Origin: DATARH01 sp036008175 | GTDB taxonomy: Bacteria; Pseudomonadota; Alphaproteobacteria; ATCC43930; CGMCC-115725 | NCBI GenBank assembly: GCA_036008175.1 | Contig: DASYOB010000139.1 | Location: forward strand, 23,877-87,876 | Length of the DNA stretch: 64,000 nucleotides | Direction of reading: 5' to 3' | Shown here: one piece after another, positions 8,349-16,862 of the stretch | How positions within the stretch are numbered: the first letter of the stretch is position 1 | Layout: every line of letters starts with the position of its first letter | Position numbers and translations under genes: made by a program | The notes under the pieces: generated by a model | Database searches by the model: none | The model's input: only the letters and a program-made list of their open reading frames with translations | Told to the model about the DNA's origin: nothing

Positions 8349-10169
8349 TTGAGCGGAGAGCGGGTCGAGCGCCGGCTCGCGGCCATCCTCGCGGCCGATG
8401 TTGCGGGATACAGCCGGCTCATGGGCCAGGACGAGGCCGGCACCCTCGCGCGCCTCAAGGCCCTCCGCCGCGAGCTGATCGACCCTAAGATCGCCGAGCA
8501 CAAGGGCCGCATCGTCAAGACCACCGGCGACGGAATCCTCACAGAGTTTCCCAGCGTTGTCGAAGCGGTCGCCTGCGCGCTCGCCGTGCAGGAGGGCATG
8601 GCGACGCGCAACACCGCTGTCCCGAAAGACCAGCGCATCGAGTTCCGCATCGGCATCAATTCGGGCGACGTGATTGTCGAGGACGGCGACATCCACGGCG
8701 ACGGCGTCAATATCGCCGCGCGGCTGGAAGCACTCGCCGAACCAGGTGCGATCTGCGTCTCGGCGATCGTCCAGAGCCAGGTCGAGGGAAGGCTCGATTG
8801 CGCCTTCGAGGATCAGGGCGAGCAGAGCCTCAAGAACATCGCCGGCCCGGTGCGGGTCTACCGGGTGCGGAGCGGGGCATCTGGCCCGGAAAGCCCCCAC
8901 CCTAACCCTCCCCCGCATGCGGGGGAGGGAAGCGCGCATAGCGCGCGGGTGGGGGCTGCCGAGCCGCTGGCGTTGCCCGACAAGCCATCGATCGCGGTCT
9001 TGCCATTCCAGAACATGTCGGGCGATCCCGAGCAGGAATATTTCGCCGACGGCATGGTCGAGGAGATCATCACCGCCCTCTCCCGCATCCGCTGGCTCTT
9101 CGTGATCGCGCGCAATTCGAGCTTCACCTACAAAGGCCAGGCGGTCAACGTGAAGCGGGTCGGGCACGATCTTGGCGTGCGCTATATCCTCGAAGGTAGT
9201 GTGCGGCGGGGCGGCAATCGGGTGCGCGTTACAGCGCAATTGATCGATGCAATCTCTGGTGCCCATGTCTGGGCCGAGCGCTATGACCGCGACCTCAGCG
9301 ACATCTTCGCCGTGCAGGACGAGATCACGGCGAGCGTCGCCGGGGTCATCGAGCCGGCGCTCGCCGAGGCGGAGCAGCAGCGCGTCTTGCACAAGCCGCC
9401 CGACCGGCTCGACGCCTGGGAGGCCTACCAGCGTGGCCTTTGGCACTTCAACAAATACGGCGCGGAAGACAACAAAATCGCTCAGACCTTCTTCCGTCAA
9501 GCGATCGCGCTTGACCCGAATTTCGCGCCCGGACATTACGGCTATGCGCTCGCGCTTTTGTGGGATTTTTGGCTCTATTCGACAGTCGCTTTCAAGGATA
9601 TTAACGAAACCATTCTTGAAGAAGCGCGCCTCGCGGTATCGTTGGACGACAAGGATGCGATGGCGCACGCTGTTCTTGCCGGGCCAATGAATTTCCTCGG
9701 CGAATGGGAGACGGCAGTCGCCGAGGCGCGGGCCGCGCTGGCGCTCAATCCCAACAACGCCTTTGCTATGGGCACACTCGGCCGGGCGCTGACCGGCAGC
9801 GGATATTACGACGAAGCAATTGATCAGTCGCGGCGGGCGTTACGGGCCAGCCCGCATGATCCGCTGACCTGGGCTTGGACCGCCTTTCTCGGGCATGCCC
9901 AGTTTTGCTCACGAGATTTCGCTGCCGCGTTGGACACGCTGCGTCAGGTGATCCGGATGCGACCGAGGCATACCTTCGCCCTTGAGTACATTGCCGCGTC
10001 GTTGGCGCATCTCGGGCGCTTGGATGAAGCGCGCGAGGCGCTAAAGCGCGTGCGAGCGCAGGTTCCAGAGCAGCTCCAGCGTTATCGACAGAGGCCGCCC
10101 TTTAGGCGGCCCGACGATTGGGCGCTTCTGACGGAAGGCCTCCGCCTCGCGGCCGGTGAGACCGCATGA
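8349..10169 (+). CDS. Class III adenylate/guanylate cyclase with FlgO-like and TPR regions
   Basis: The N-terminal class III nucleotide cyclase domain (about residues 8-175) shows the metal Asp in AADVAGYSRLM, a second Asp in TTGDGILTEF, and GDGVNIAARLEALAEPG. A linker (182-203) is made by an in-frame palindromic repeat. Then comes a FlgO-like region (PSIAVLPFQNMSGDPEQEYF...) that in such proteins precedes TPR repeats, here ending near residue 606. No membrane segment is seen. The best start is TTG at 8349, because GGGAGGG lies just upstream; a longer frame from 8229 lacks a ribosome site. It probably makes cAMP or cGMP in response to a cytoplasmic cue. Confidence 0.85.
   Translation: MSGERVERRLAAILAADVAGYSRLMGQDEAGTLARLKALRRELIDPKIAEHKGRIVKTTGDGILTEFPSVVEAVACALAVQEGMATRNTAVPKDQRIEFRIGINSGDVIVEDGDIHGDGVNIAARLEALAEPGAICVSAIVQSQVEGRLDCAFEDQGEQSLKNIAGPVRVYRVRSGASGPESPHPNPPPHAGEGSAHSARVGAAEPLALPDKPSIAVLPFQNMSGDPEQEYFADGMVEEIITALSRIRWLFVIARNSSFTYKGQAVNVKRVGHDLGVRYILEGSVRRGGNRVRVTAQLIDAISGAHVWAERYDRDLSDIFAVQDEITASVAGVIEPALAEAEQQRVLHKPPDRLDAWEAYQRGLWHFNKYGAEDNKIAQTFFRQAIALDPNFAPGHYGYALALLWDFWLYSTVAFKDINETILEEARLAVSLDDKDAMAHAVLAGPMNFLGEWETAVAEARAALALNPNNAFAMGTLGRALTGSGYYDEAIDQSRRALRASPHDPLTWAWTAFLGHAQFCSRDFAAALDTLRQVIRMRPRHTFALEYIAASLAHLGRLDEAREALKRVRAQVPEQLQRYRQRPPFRRPDDWALLTEGLRLAAGETA
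8892..8957. repeat. Palindromic repeat inserted in frame in the cyclase gene
   Basis: Outer arms AGCCCCCACCC and GGGTGGGGGCT are inverted copies. Between them sits a perfect 24-bp palindrome built on CCCTCCCCCGC and its complement (8906-8929), plus a small GCGCGC hairpin. The element is 66 nt, exactly 22 codons, contains no stop in the cyclase frame and lies in the linker between two domains. It resembles the mobile palindromic elements that spread through many alphaproteobacterial genomes and sometimes insert inside genes. Confidence 0.75.
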
Positions 10170-10221
10170 GCCAGACCCGCCGCCTCACCACAATCCTCGG
10201 CGGCGATTACAGGGGTACACC

Positions 10222-12135
10222 ATGACCGGCTATGCCGAGGTCTATCACCGCTCGCTGGAGGAGCCCGAGGCATTCTGGGCGGAAGCCGCCGAGGCGATCG
10301 ATTGGGAGCGGCGCTGGGACCGGGTGCTCGACGACAGCCGGGCGCCCTTCTATCGCTGGTTCCCGGGCGGGCGGCTCAACACCTGCTGGAACGCGCTCGA
10401 CCGCCATGTCATGGCCGGGCGCGGCGAGCGGCTGGCGCTGATCTGGGACAGCCCGGTCACCGGACAGATCCTGCGCTTCACCTATCGCGAGATGCGCGAC
10501 CGGTCAGCGCGGGTGGCGGGCGTCCTGACCGGGCTCGGGGTCAAACCGGGCGACCGGGTGCTGATCTACATGCCGATGGTGCCGGAGGCAGCGGTGGCGA
10601 TGCTCGCCTGCGCTCGCATTGGCGCCATCCATTCCGTCGTGTTCGGCGGGTTTGCCGCGCACGAGCTGGCGACCCGCATCGACGACGCCAAGCCGCGCGT
10701 TGTCCTGACGGCCTCCTGCGGCATCGAGGTCAACCGGGTCATCGCCTACAAACCGCTGTTCGATGCGGCGATCGCCGAGGCGCGCTCGAAGCCCACGGCC
10801 TGCGTGGTCTTACAGCGGCCGATGTGCCGGGCCGAGCTCGTGCCCGGCCGCGATCACGATTGGCAGGATCTGGCCGCGGCGGCGAAGCCGGCGGATTGCG
10901 TGCCGGTCGCCGCGACCGACCCGCTCTACATCCTCTACACGTCGGGCACGACGGGCGTGCCGAAGGGCGTCGTGCGCGACAATGGCGGGCATGCCGTGGC
11001 GCTGGCCTGGTCGATGCCCAACATCTATGGGGTCAAGCCCGAGGAGGTGTTCTGGACCGCCTCCGATGTCGGCTGGGTGGTCGGCCATTCCTATATCGTC
11101 TATGGGCCGCTGATCCATGGCTGCACCTCGGTCATGTACGAGGGGAAGCCGGTCGGCACTCCCGACGCTGGCGCGTTCTGGCGGGTCATCGACGAGCACG
11201 ATGTGCGCGTCTTCTTCACCGCGCCGACCGCGTTCCGCGCGATCAAGCGCGAAGACCCCGACGGCAATCTGATCCGCGCCCGCGACCTGTCGCGGTTCCG
11301 TGCGCTGTTCCTCGCCGGCGAGCGGGCCGACCCGCCGACCGTCGCCTGGGCGGAGGAGATGCTCCGGGTCCCGGTCATCGATCATTGGTGGCAGACCGAG
11401 ACCGGCTGGCCGATCGGCGCCAATTGCCTCGGGATCGAGAAATTGCCGGTCAAGCACGGCTCCTGCACGCGCGCGGTACCGGGCTGGGACGTGCGCGTGC
11501 TGGAGGCCGACGCGGTCGGCGAGGCGAAGGAGCTGAAGCCTGGCGAGATCGGCGCGATCGCGATCAAACTGCCGCTGCCGCCGGGCGCGCTGCCGACGCT
11601 GTGGCAGCAGGACGAGCGCTTTGTCGATTCCTACCTCAGCGCCTATCCCGGCTACTACCAGACCGCCGACGCCGGGTTTGTCGACGAAGACGGCTACATC
11701 CATGTGATGACCCGCACCGACGACATCATCAATGTCGCCGGCCACCGCCTCTCGACCGGCGGGATCGAGGAGGTGCTGGCGGCGCATCCCGATGTCGCCG
11801 AATGCGCTGTCATGGGCATCGCCGACGCGCTGAAAGGACAGGTGCCGCTCGGCCTGTTGGTGCTGAAAGCCGGGGCATCGCGGCCGGCGGCGACGGTCGA
11901 GCAGGAGGCGGTGGCGCTGGTACGCGAGCGGGTCGGCCCGGTCGCCAGCTTCAAGACCGCGCTCGTTGTCGAGCGGCTGCCGAAGACGCGCTCGGGCAAG
12001 ATCCTGCGCGGCACGATGCGACGGATCGCCGATGGCGCGGAATACCACATGCCGGCGACGATCGACGATCCGGCGATCCTCGACGAGATCGCCGCGGCTT
12101 TGTCCCGCGCCGGCTTCCCGCAGCGGCCGCGTTAG
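10222..12135 (+). CDS. prpE: Propionyl-CoA synthetase
   Basis: An ANL ligase of the acetyl/propionyl-CoA synthetase group, 637 residues, close to the usual PrpE length. It shows the N-terminal ACAS domain (EVYHRSLEEPEAFW), YTSGTTGVPKGVVRDNGGH, the adenylation motif WWQTETGWPIG, the TADAGFVDEDGY region and the C-terminal acetylatable Lys in PKTRSGKILRG. The RDNGGHAVAL and CTRAVPGWDV motifs favour PrpE over Acs. The start MTGYAEVYHRS at 10222 has AGGGG upstream. Its 3' end overlaps the convergent gmhA-like gene by 4 nt. Confidence 0.9.
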   Translation: MTGYAEVYHRSLEEPEAFWAEAAEAIDWERRWDRVLDDSRAPFYRWFPGGRLNTCWNALDRHVMAGRGERLALIWDSPVTGQILRFTYREMRDRSARVAGVLTGLGVKPGDRVLIYMPMVPEAAVAMLACARIGAIHSVVFGGFAAHELATRIDDAKPRVVLTASCGIEVNRVIAYKPLFDAAIAEARSKPTACVVLQRPMCRAELVPGRDHDWQDLAAAAKPADCVPVAATDPLYILYTSGTTGVPKGVVRDNGGHAVALAWSMPNIYGVKPEEVFWTASDVGWVVGHSYIVYGPLIHGCTSVMYEGKPVGTPDAGAFWRVIDEHDVRVFFTAPTAFRAIKREDPDGNLIRARDLSRFRALFLAGERADPPTVAWAEEMLRVPVIDHWWQTETGWPIGANCLGIEKLPVKHGSCTRAVPGWDVRVLEADAVGEAKELKPGEIGAIAIKLPLPPGALPTLWQQDERFVDSYLSAYPGYYQTADAGFVDEDGYIHVMTRTDDIINVAGHRLSTGGIEEVLAAHPDVAECAVMGIADALKGQVPLGLLVLKAGASRPAATVEQEAVALVRERVGPVASFKTALVVERLPKTRSGKILRGTMRRIADGAEYHMPATIDDPAILDEIAAALSRAGFPQRPR

Positions 12136-12740
12136 GTCCGGTAGTTTTCCGGGAACAGCTCGCGCTCGATCAGCTCGATCAGGATGTGCACGACCTTGAT
12201 GTGCAATTCCTGCACGCGGTCGGCAAAGCGACCGGCCGGCGTGTAGATCTCGATATCGGCGAGCGCTCCGAGCGGCGTCTCCTGGTGGCCGGTCAGGGCG
12301 ATGATCTTGACCCCTCGCACCTTCGCCTTCTCGGCCGCCATCACGACATTGCGGCTGGTGCCGCTGGTGCTGATCGCGACAAGGCAGTCGCCGGCATGCG
12401 CATGCGCCTCGACATAACGGCTAAACACCTGCTCGTAGCCGTAATCATTGGCGACACAGCTCAGATGGCTCGGATCGCTGATCGCCGTAGCCGGCAACGC
12501 GGCGCGGTCGAGGCGGTAGCGGCCGGACAATTCCTCCGCCAGGTGCATCGCGTCGCACATCGAGCCGCCATTGCCGCAGCTGAACACCCGGCCGCCGTCT
12601 CGGAAAACCTTGGCGAGCAGCCGGCCGGCCTCGCCGATCGCCTCGATCGTCGACGGGTTCGCGATCAGCGCGTCCAGCGCGGCGCGCGCCTCGCGCAAGG
12701 TTTCGAGAACGACGGGGTCCATCCGAGGCTGCTGGCTCAC
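12132..12740 (-). CDS. gmhA: SIS-domain phosphoheptose isomerase (GmhA-like)
   Basis: A sugar isomerase domain protein with the GmhA landmarks CGNGGSMCDAMHLAEELSGRYR, DPSHLSCVANDYGYEQVFSRYVEA and ISTSGTSRNV. GmhA converts sedoheptulose 7-phosphate to heptose 7-phosphate for lipopolysaccharide core. The GTG at 12738-12740 overlaps the trcR stop as GTGA, giving 202 residues and likely translational coupling; an internal ATG at 12720-12722 would give 196 residues and is the alternative. Other gmh genes are not in the window. It could also be a related SIS isomerase. Confidence 0.8.
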   Translation of the reverse strand: MSQQPRMDPVVLETLREARAALDALIANPSTIEAIGEAGRLLAKVFRDGGRVFSCGNGGSMCDAMHLAEELSGRYRLDRAALPATAISDPSHLSCVANDYGYEQVFSRYVEAHAHAGDCLVAISTSGTSRNVVMAAEKAKVRGVKIIALTGHQETPLGALADIEIYTPAGRFADRVQELHIKVVHILIELIERELFPENYRT

Positions 12741-13321
12741 GTCTCGGCCGGTTCGTTTTCCTCCGTCCCGGCTTCTTGCGGCTCCGCCGGCCGGCCGCCC
12801 TTGGAGCGCAGCGCGCGGGCGACCGCCTGATCCAACTCCTCCATCGTGCACAGGCCCAGGCTCGCCGGGTGGCGCGGCTTGATGTTCGTGCTGTTCCAGT
12901 GGGTGCGGTCGCGCACCGCCGCGATGGTCGGTTTTGTGGTGCCGATCAGCTTCGAGATCTGTGCGTCGGACAGTTCGGGATGGCTGCGCAGCAGGTACAT
13001 GATCGCGTCGGGCTTGTCCTGCCGCTTCGAGATCGGGGTGTAGCGCGGCCCCTTGTGCCTGACGAATTGCTGCGGCACCGCCTGCGGCGACAATTTGAGC
13101 CGAGCATTGGGATCGGCTTGGCAGCGCTCGATCTCCTCGGTGGTGGTCTGGCCGTTGGCGACCGGGTCGAGGCCCTGCATTTGCACCGCCACCTCGCCGT
13201 CGGCGATGGCCTGCACCTCGAGCGGGTGCAGCTCGCAGAAATCGGCGATCTGTTCGAAGGTGAGCGAGGTGTTCTCGACCAGCCAAACGGCGGTCGCTTT
13301 CGGCATCAACGGTGCGGCCAT
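12737..13321 (-). CDS. trcR: DUF1013 cell-cycle transcription regulator TrcR
   Basis: A 194-residue protein with the conserved DUF1013 opening MAAPLMPKATAVWLVENTSL and the sections FCELHPLEVQAIADGEV, KRQDKPDAIMYLLRSHPELSD and IGTTKPTIAAVRDRTHWN, the last two resembling helix-turn-helix segments. In Caulobacter this family (TrcR) travels with RNA polymerase and supports cell-cycle transcription. It is almost limited to alphaproteobacteria, so it is a good lineage marker. The stop overlaps the GTG start of the downstream gmhA-like gene. It is divergent from the DUF1192 gene across 104 bp. Confidence 0.92.
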   Translation of the reverse strand: MAAPLMPKATAVWLVENTSLTFEQIADFCELHPLEVQAIADGEVAVQMQGLDPVANGQTTTEEIERCQADPNARLKLSPQAVPQQFVRHKGPRYTPISKRQDKPDAIMYLLRSHPELSDAQISKLIGTTKPTIAAVRDRTHWNSTNIKPRHPASLGLCTMEELDQAVARALRSKGGRPAEPQEAGTEENEPAET

Positions 13322-13425
13322 GACAAAATCCTGGGTTCGAGGAGCGCTCGCAGGCGCTTTTGCGGTGGATATAATGGTCGGAGCCGGCCGAGGGAAGCCG
13401 AGAGAGGAACCAAGCGGAGGCCAGG

Positions 13426-13608
13426 ATGGAAGAAGAGGATCTACTGCCGCAGCGGCAGCCGCGGAAACCCAAGGATCTAACGCTGCTGGGGATCGCCGAG
13501 CTGGAGGAATACATTTCCGGGCTGGAGGCCGAAATCGCCCGCGCCCGCGCCGAGATCGCGGCGAAGCAGAAGCAGCGCAGCGGCGCCGAGTTGCTGTTCA
13601 GGCGCTAG
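13426..13608 (+). CDS. DUF1192 family small coiled-coil protein
   Basis: A 60-residue protein with the DUF1192 pattern: an acidic start, LTLLGIAELEEYISGLEAEIARARAEIAAKQ, then a short basic tail. The helical part has a heptad-like spacing of Leu, Ile and Ala, consistent with a short coiled coil. Function is unknown, and the family is found in alphaproteobacteria. The start is preceded by GGAGGCCAGG, a strong ribosome site. It converges on the SDR gene with 7 nt between the stops. Confidence 0.85.
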   Translation: MEEEDLLPQRQPRKPKDLTLLGIAELEEYISGLEAEIARARAEIAAKQKQRSGAELLFRR

Positions 13609-13615
13609 CGCGCCA

Positions 13616-14440
13616 TCACCAGCCGCCATCGACGCCGATCGCCTGGCCGGTGACGAAGGCGGCCTCCTCGGAAGCGAGATAGGCGATCATCGAGGCGACC
13701 TCGTCGGGGCTGCCGAAGCGCCCGACGGGGATCGCCTTGGCCCGTTCGCGAAAGCCCACTTGGAGGTCGTCGCCGAATTCGCGCCGATTGGTGCTGATCG
13801 CCCGCGAGGTGCGGATCGGACCGGGGCAGACAGCGTTGACGGTAATCCCGAACGGCGCGAGATCGAGCGCCAGCGAGCGGGTGAAGCCGAGGATCGCCGC
13901 CTTCGAGGCGGCGTAGGTCGCGCGCTTCGGCCCCGGCCGCAGCGCCGCCTTCGACGACACGCTGACGATCCTGCCCCACTTCGCCTTGCGCATCGCCGGC
14001 ACCGCGGCGCGCGACATCAAGAACGCGCCCTTGGCATTGACCCCCATCGTCAGATCCCACGCCGCAACCGGCACGTCCTCGATCTCGTTGCGGTCGGCAC
14101 CCTGCGGCGCGCCGGCATTGTTGACCAGGATGTCGAGCCGGCCGTAGCGCGACAGCACCTCCTCGACCATGCGGCGAGCGTCGGCTTCCTGGCTGACATC
14201 GCCCAAGGTCGCGGTCGCGGTGCCGCCGGCCTGCGCGATCTCCTCGACCAGGCTGTCGACCCCGCCCCAATTGGCGTCGAGATCGCCCGGCGCGTTGTGC
14301 TCGTTGGCGACCCCGGTCGAGCGCACGTCGGACACCACGACGGTCACCCCCTTTGCGGCGAGCGCGCGGGCCGTCGAATTGCCGATGCCGACCGGCTTGC
14401 CGCAACCGGTGATCAGCGCCACGCGGGCGGGATGGGGCAT
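13616..14440 (-). CDS. Short-chain dehydrogenase/reductase (SDR)
   Basis: A classical SDR oxidoreductase of 274 residues with the cofactor motif TGCGKPVGIGNSTA, LGDVSQEADA, NNAGAPQG and the catalytic YAASK. A C-terminal VTGQAIGVDGGW closes the fold. An acidic residue after beta-2 (VVSDVRS) suggests NAD(H) preference. It is the last gene of a minus-strand group with a VOC protein and two TauD/TfdA dioxygenases, so it may oxidise an alcohol made in the same pathway. Substrate unknown. Confidence 0.85.
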   Translation of the reverse strand: MPHPARVALITGCGKPVGIGNSTARALAAKGVTVVVSDVRSTGVANEHNAPGDLDANWGGVDSLVEEIAQAGGTATATLGDVSQEADARRMVEEVLSRYGRLDILVNNAGAPQGADRNEIEDVPVAAWDLTMGVNAKGAFLMSRAAVPAMRKAKWGRIVSVSSKAALRPGPKRATYAASKAAILGFTRSLALDLAPFGITVNAVCPGPIRTSRAISTNRREFGDDLQVGFRERAKAIPVGRFGSPDEVASMIAYLASEEAAFVTGQAIGVDGGW

Positions 14441-14450
14441 CGAGTCCTCC

Positions 14451-14858
14451 CTATCTTGTTTGCGCCGTCGGCGGCGGAGCGTAGCCTTTTGGCGCCTCCT
14501 GCATCAGCGCCAGCGTATGCCCATCCGGGTCGCTAAAGAACGCCATCCACAGATCGTGATCGGGCATGCGGGCGATCAGATGCGGCGGTCCGTCAAAGCT
14601 GACGCCGCGCTGCGTCAACTCGGCGACCGCAAGCGCCATATCGTGGCAGACGAAGTAGAGCGGCGAGCCCCGGCTTACATTGTTCGGGTCGCTCGACTTT
14701 TCGAGCAATAGACGTACGCCGGCGCAGTCAAAAAACGTCAGGTCGCCGTAGCGATAAAGATGCCGCAGCCCCAGCGCATCACGATAGAACGCCTCGGCCC
14801 GCTCTACGTCGGCAACCGAGAACGCGATCTGGCCGATGCGGTTGAGGGCGAAAGCCAC
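14451..14858 (-). CDS. VOC-superfamily (glyoxalase/dioxygenase fold) protein
   Basis: A 135-residue single VOC unit: RIGQIAFSVADVERAEAFYRDALGL at the start, and DHDLWMAFFSDPDGHTLALMQEAP near the end, which carries a conserved metal-ligand-like His and Asp. It could be an isomerase, lyase or dioxygenase, or a small-molecule binding protein; the sequence does not decide. It lies between the SDR gene (10 nt) and a TauD/TfdA dioxygenase gene (10 nt), so it probably works in the same pathway. Confidence 0.8.
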   Translation of the reverse strand: MAFALNRIGQIAFSVADVERAEAFYRDALGLRHLYRYGDLTFFDCAGVRLLLEKSSDPNNVSRGSPLYFVCHDMALAVAELTQRGVSFDGPPHLIARMPDHDLWMAFFSDPDGHTLALMQEAPKGYAPPPTAQTR

Positions 14859-14868
14859 CGCCCCACCC

Positions 14869-15756
14869 CTAAACCGGCCGGGTGCCCTTTAGCTGCGTGC
14901 GATGCATCAGCCGGCGGGTCGAGGAATCGAAGGCGTCGCGGCGGTGCATCGCGCAGCGATTGTCCCACCAGACGAGGTCGCCGACCTGCCACTCCTGCGT
15001 CCAAGTAAATTTGTCCTGAACCATGTGCGCCCATAATTCGTCGAGCAATTCCTCACTCTCCGCCACGGTCAGGCCGATCACATAGGCGTTGATGCGGCGG
15101 CCGAGGAACAGCGACTTCTTGCCGGTTTCGGGATGGGTGCGGACCATCGGCTGGCGCGCGCCCGGCACTTTCGACACATCCTCGACGTGCTCGAAGCCCT
15201 TATGTGCTCGGCCGCCGCTCGAATGGGTCGCGGCATGGATCATCGTCATGCCGTCGATGCGCTTTTTGGTCGCCGCGGGCAGCGTGTCATAGGCGCTGTA
15301 GCAGTTGAGGAACGAGGTCGCCCCGCCGGCGCTTGACGGCGGACACTCCAATGAGCGCAACAGACTCGCCGCCGGCGGCACGTCCACAAAGGACGAGTCG
15401 GTGTGCCAGAACGCCTCGCCATCGCCGAGCCCGCCGATCGCCTTACCGTCCTCGATGATGTTCGAGATCACCGAGATTTCCGGCGGGATCTCGCTTTTGC
15501 GGCCGGCGGTCTGGGTCACGACGCCGTACTGCTTCTCGATCAGCTTGGCCGGGTTGAACTCAAGCTCGCCGAACTGGCGGGTGAACGCCATGTGCTGCGC
15601 GTCGGTCATCGGTTGCCCACGAAAGCGCAGCACCAGATTGTCGAGCCAGGCCTTGCGGATCGCGTCGCGGTCGACGGTCGAAAGCGGTTCGCGGATGTCG
15701 ACGCCGCTGATATCGGCGCCGAGCCCCGCCGCGAACGGGCTTACGGTGACGCTCAT
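14869..15756 (-). CDS. TauD/TfdA family Fe(II)/2-oxoglutarate dioxygenase, copy 1
   Basis: A 295-residue non-heme iron dioxygenase. It has the iron ligands HTD in EAFWHTDSSFVD, the distal His in WWDNRCAMHRRDAFD and the 2-oxoglutarate-binding Arg in RLMHRTQLKG. The family oxidises taurine, 2,4-D and many other acids, so the substrate is open. The start MSVTVSPFAAG at 15756 follows the upstream dioxygenase stop by 5 nt; a longer frame through that gene is a shadow. The two copies share their architecture but differ widely in sequence, so they are not a recent duplication. Confidence 0.87.
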   Translation of the reverse strand: MSVTVSPFAAGLGADISGVDIREPLSTVDRDAIRKAWLDNLVLRFRGQPMTDAQHMAFTRQFGELEFNPAKLIEKQYGVVTQTAGRKSEIPPEISVISNIIEDGKAIGGLGDGEAFWHTDSSFVDVPPAASLLRSLECPPSSAGGATSFLNCYSAYDTLPAATKKRIDGMTMIHAATHSSGGRAHKGFEHVEDVSKVPGARQPMVRTHPETGKKSLFLGRRINAYVIGLTVAESEELLDELWAHMVQDKFTWTQEWQVGDLVWWDNRCAMHRRDAFDSSTRRLMHRTQLKGTRPV

Positions 15757-15761
15757 CGCCA

Positions 15762-16616
15762 CTACTCCGCCGCCTCGGCGACCTCGATTCCGTAATCGTT
15801 GATCGAGACGCGCCAGTGGATGCGATCTTCCTCGGGCGGGTAATCGCCGGCGGCGCGATGATAGGAGCAGCGATTGTCCCAGATCACGATGTCGCCCTTT
15901 TCCCATTTGTGATGGTACTCGGCGTCGGGCGCGATCATGCAGTCTTTCAGCTCGGCGATCAGGCTTTCGCTTTCATTGTCCTCGACATCGACGAGGTAGC
16001 AGATCTTGCCGGGGTCGAAATAGAGCGACTTGCGCCCGGTTTCGGGATGGGTGCGGATGATCGGGTGGAACACTGGCGCCCAATCCTGATCCTCGGGGTT
16101 GAGCAGCCTCGCCTTGCCGCGCTTGCCGCCATAGGCGAAGGCACCGATGACGCCGTCGAGCCGGTCCTTCAGCCGCTGCGGCAGCGCGTCATAGGCGGCA
16201 TAGGCGTTGGCGAACATCGTGTTGCCGCCGCGGCTCGGCACCGCCAGCGCGTAAAGCTGCGTCGCCTTGAACGGCGCCTGGTTGTAGGCGCCGTCGGTGT
16301 GCCAGCCCTCGGCGCCGCGCCGGTAGATCTCGTCGCGCAACTCGCCCGCGGCATCGTATTTGTTGATGCCGAGCATGGTGATCTTCGGATAATCCGGATG
16401 CCGGGTCGATTTCGACGGGTGCGGCGTCACCGGCCCGAAGCGCTCGCTGTAGCGGATGAAGTCCGGGATGGTCAGATCCTGGTCGCGCACGCACATGACG
16501 TTATGGTCCAGCCAGGCCTGGTAGATCTTGTTCCAATCGGCCTCGCTCATCGTCTTGACGTCGATCCCGCGCACCTCGACGCCGATCTGCGGACCCAAGC
16601 GGCGAATCTCGACCAT
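15762..16616 (-). CDS. TauD/TfdA family Fe(II)/2-oxoglutarate dioxygenase, copy 2
   Basis: A 284-residue dioxygenase with HTD in EGWHTDGAYNQAPF, a distal His in WDNRCSYHRAAGDY and a C-terminal Arg in RIHWRVSIND for 2-oxoglutarate. The start MVEIRRLGPQIGVEV at 16616 has a strong GGGAGGAAG ribosome site. It heads the minus-strand group dioxygenase-dioxygenase-VOC-SDR. The fumarylacetoacetate-hydrolase-like gene is divergent from it, across a region with a REP pair. The set looks like an oxidative catabolic unit for one compound class. Confidence 0.87.
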   Translation of the reverse strand: MVEIRRLGPQIGVEVRGIDVKTMSEADWNKIYQAWLDHNVMCVRDQDLTIPDFIRYSERFGPVTPHPSKSTRHPDYPKITMLGINKYDAAGELRDEIYRRGAEGWHTDGAYNQAPFKATQLYALAVPSRGGNTMFANAYAAYDALPQRLKDRLDGVIGAFAYGGKRGKARLLNPEDQDWAPVFHPIIRTHPETGRKSLYFDPGKICYLVDVEDNESESLIAELKDCMIAPDAEYHHKWEKGDIVIWDNRCSYHRAAGDYPPEEDRIHWRVSINDYGIEVAEAAE

Positions 16617-16739
16617 CGCTTCCTCCCTGCGCGCCGAAAGCACGCGGATCATTCCGTGACTGCACAGTCAATACCCCGAACGCGGGATTGACAAATGGCG
16701 ATTGCGCATGCCGCCCTGCGATGCCGGCAGCACGCCTCT

Positions 16740-16819
16740 CTCGTCATGCCCGCGAAAGCGGGCATCCAGGGGAGGATCGTGCGGTTTCCCTGGATTCCCG
16801 CTTGCGCGGGAATGACGGC
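16740..16819. repeat. Inverted pair of REP-like palindromes
   Basis: The left unit reads CGTCATGCCCGCGAAAGCGG and continues into GCATCCAGG. The right unit, after about 15 nt, reads as its inverted near-copy (CCTGGATTCCCGCTTGCGCG then GGAATGACG). Each unit is itself a hairpin. This is the very common REP pattern of alphaproteobacterial and other proteobacterial intergenic DNA. It sits between two divergent genes. Confidence 0.85.
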
Positions 16820-16862
16820 GGAGAGAAGAGATAGGATCGCCGTATCGAACAGGGGAAATGCG

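Noticed and set aside
10302..12830. An 842-codon open frame overlapping prpE in another frame
   Set aside because: Its composition is Arg/Ala/Gly-rich with no motif, and PrpE occupies the region in a frame with all family motifs.
16740..16819. CRISPR-like repeat
   Set aside because: Only two inverted units, with no regular spacing and no cas genes; it is a REP pair.
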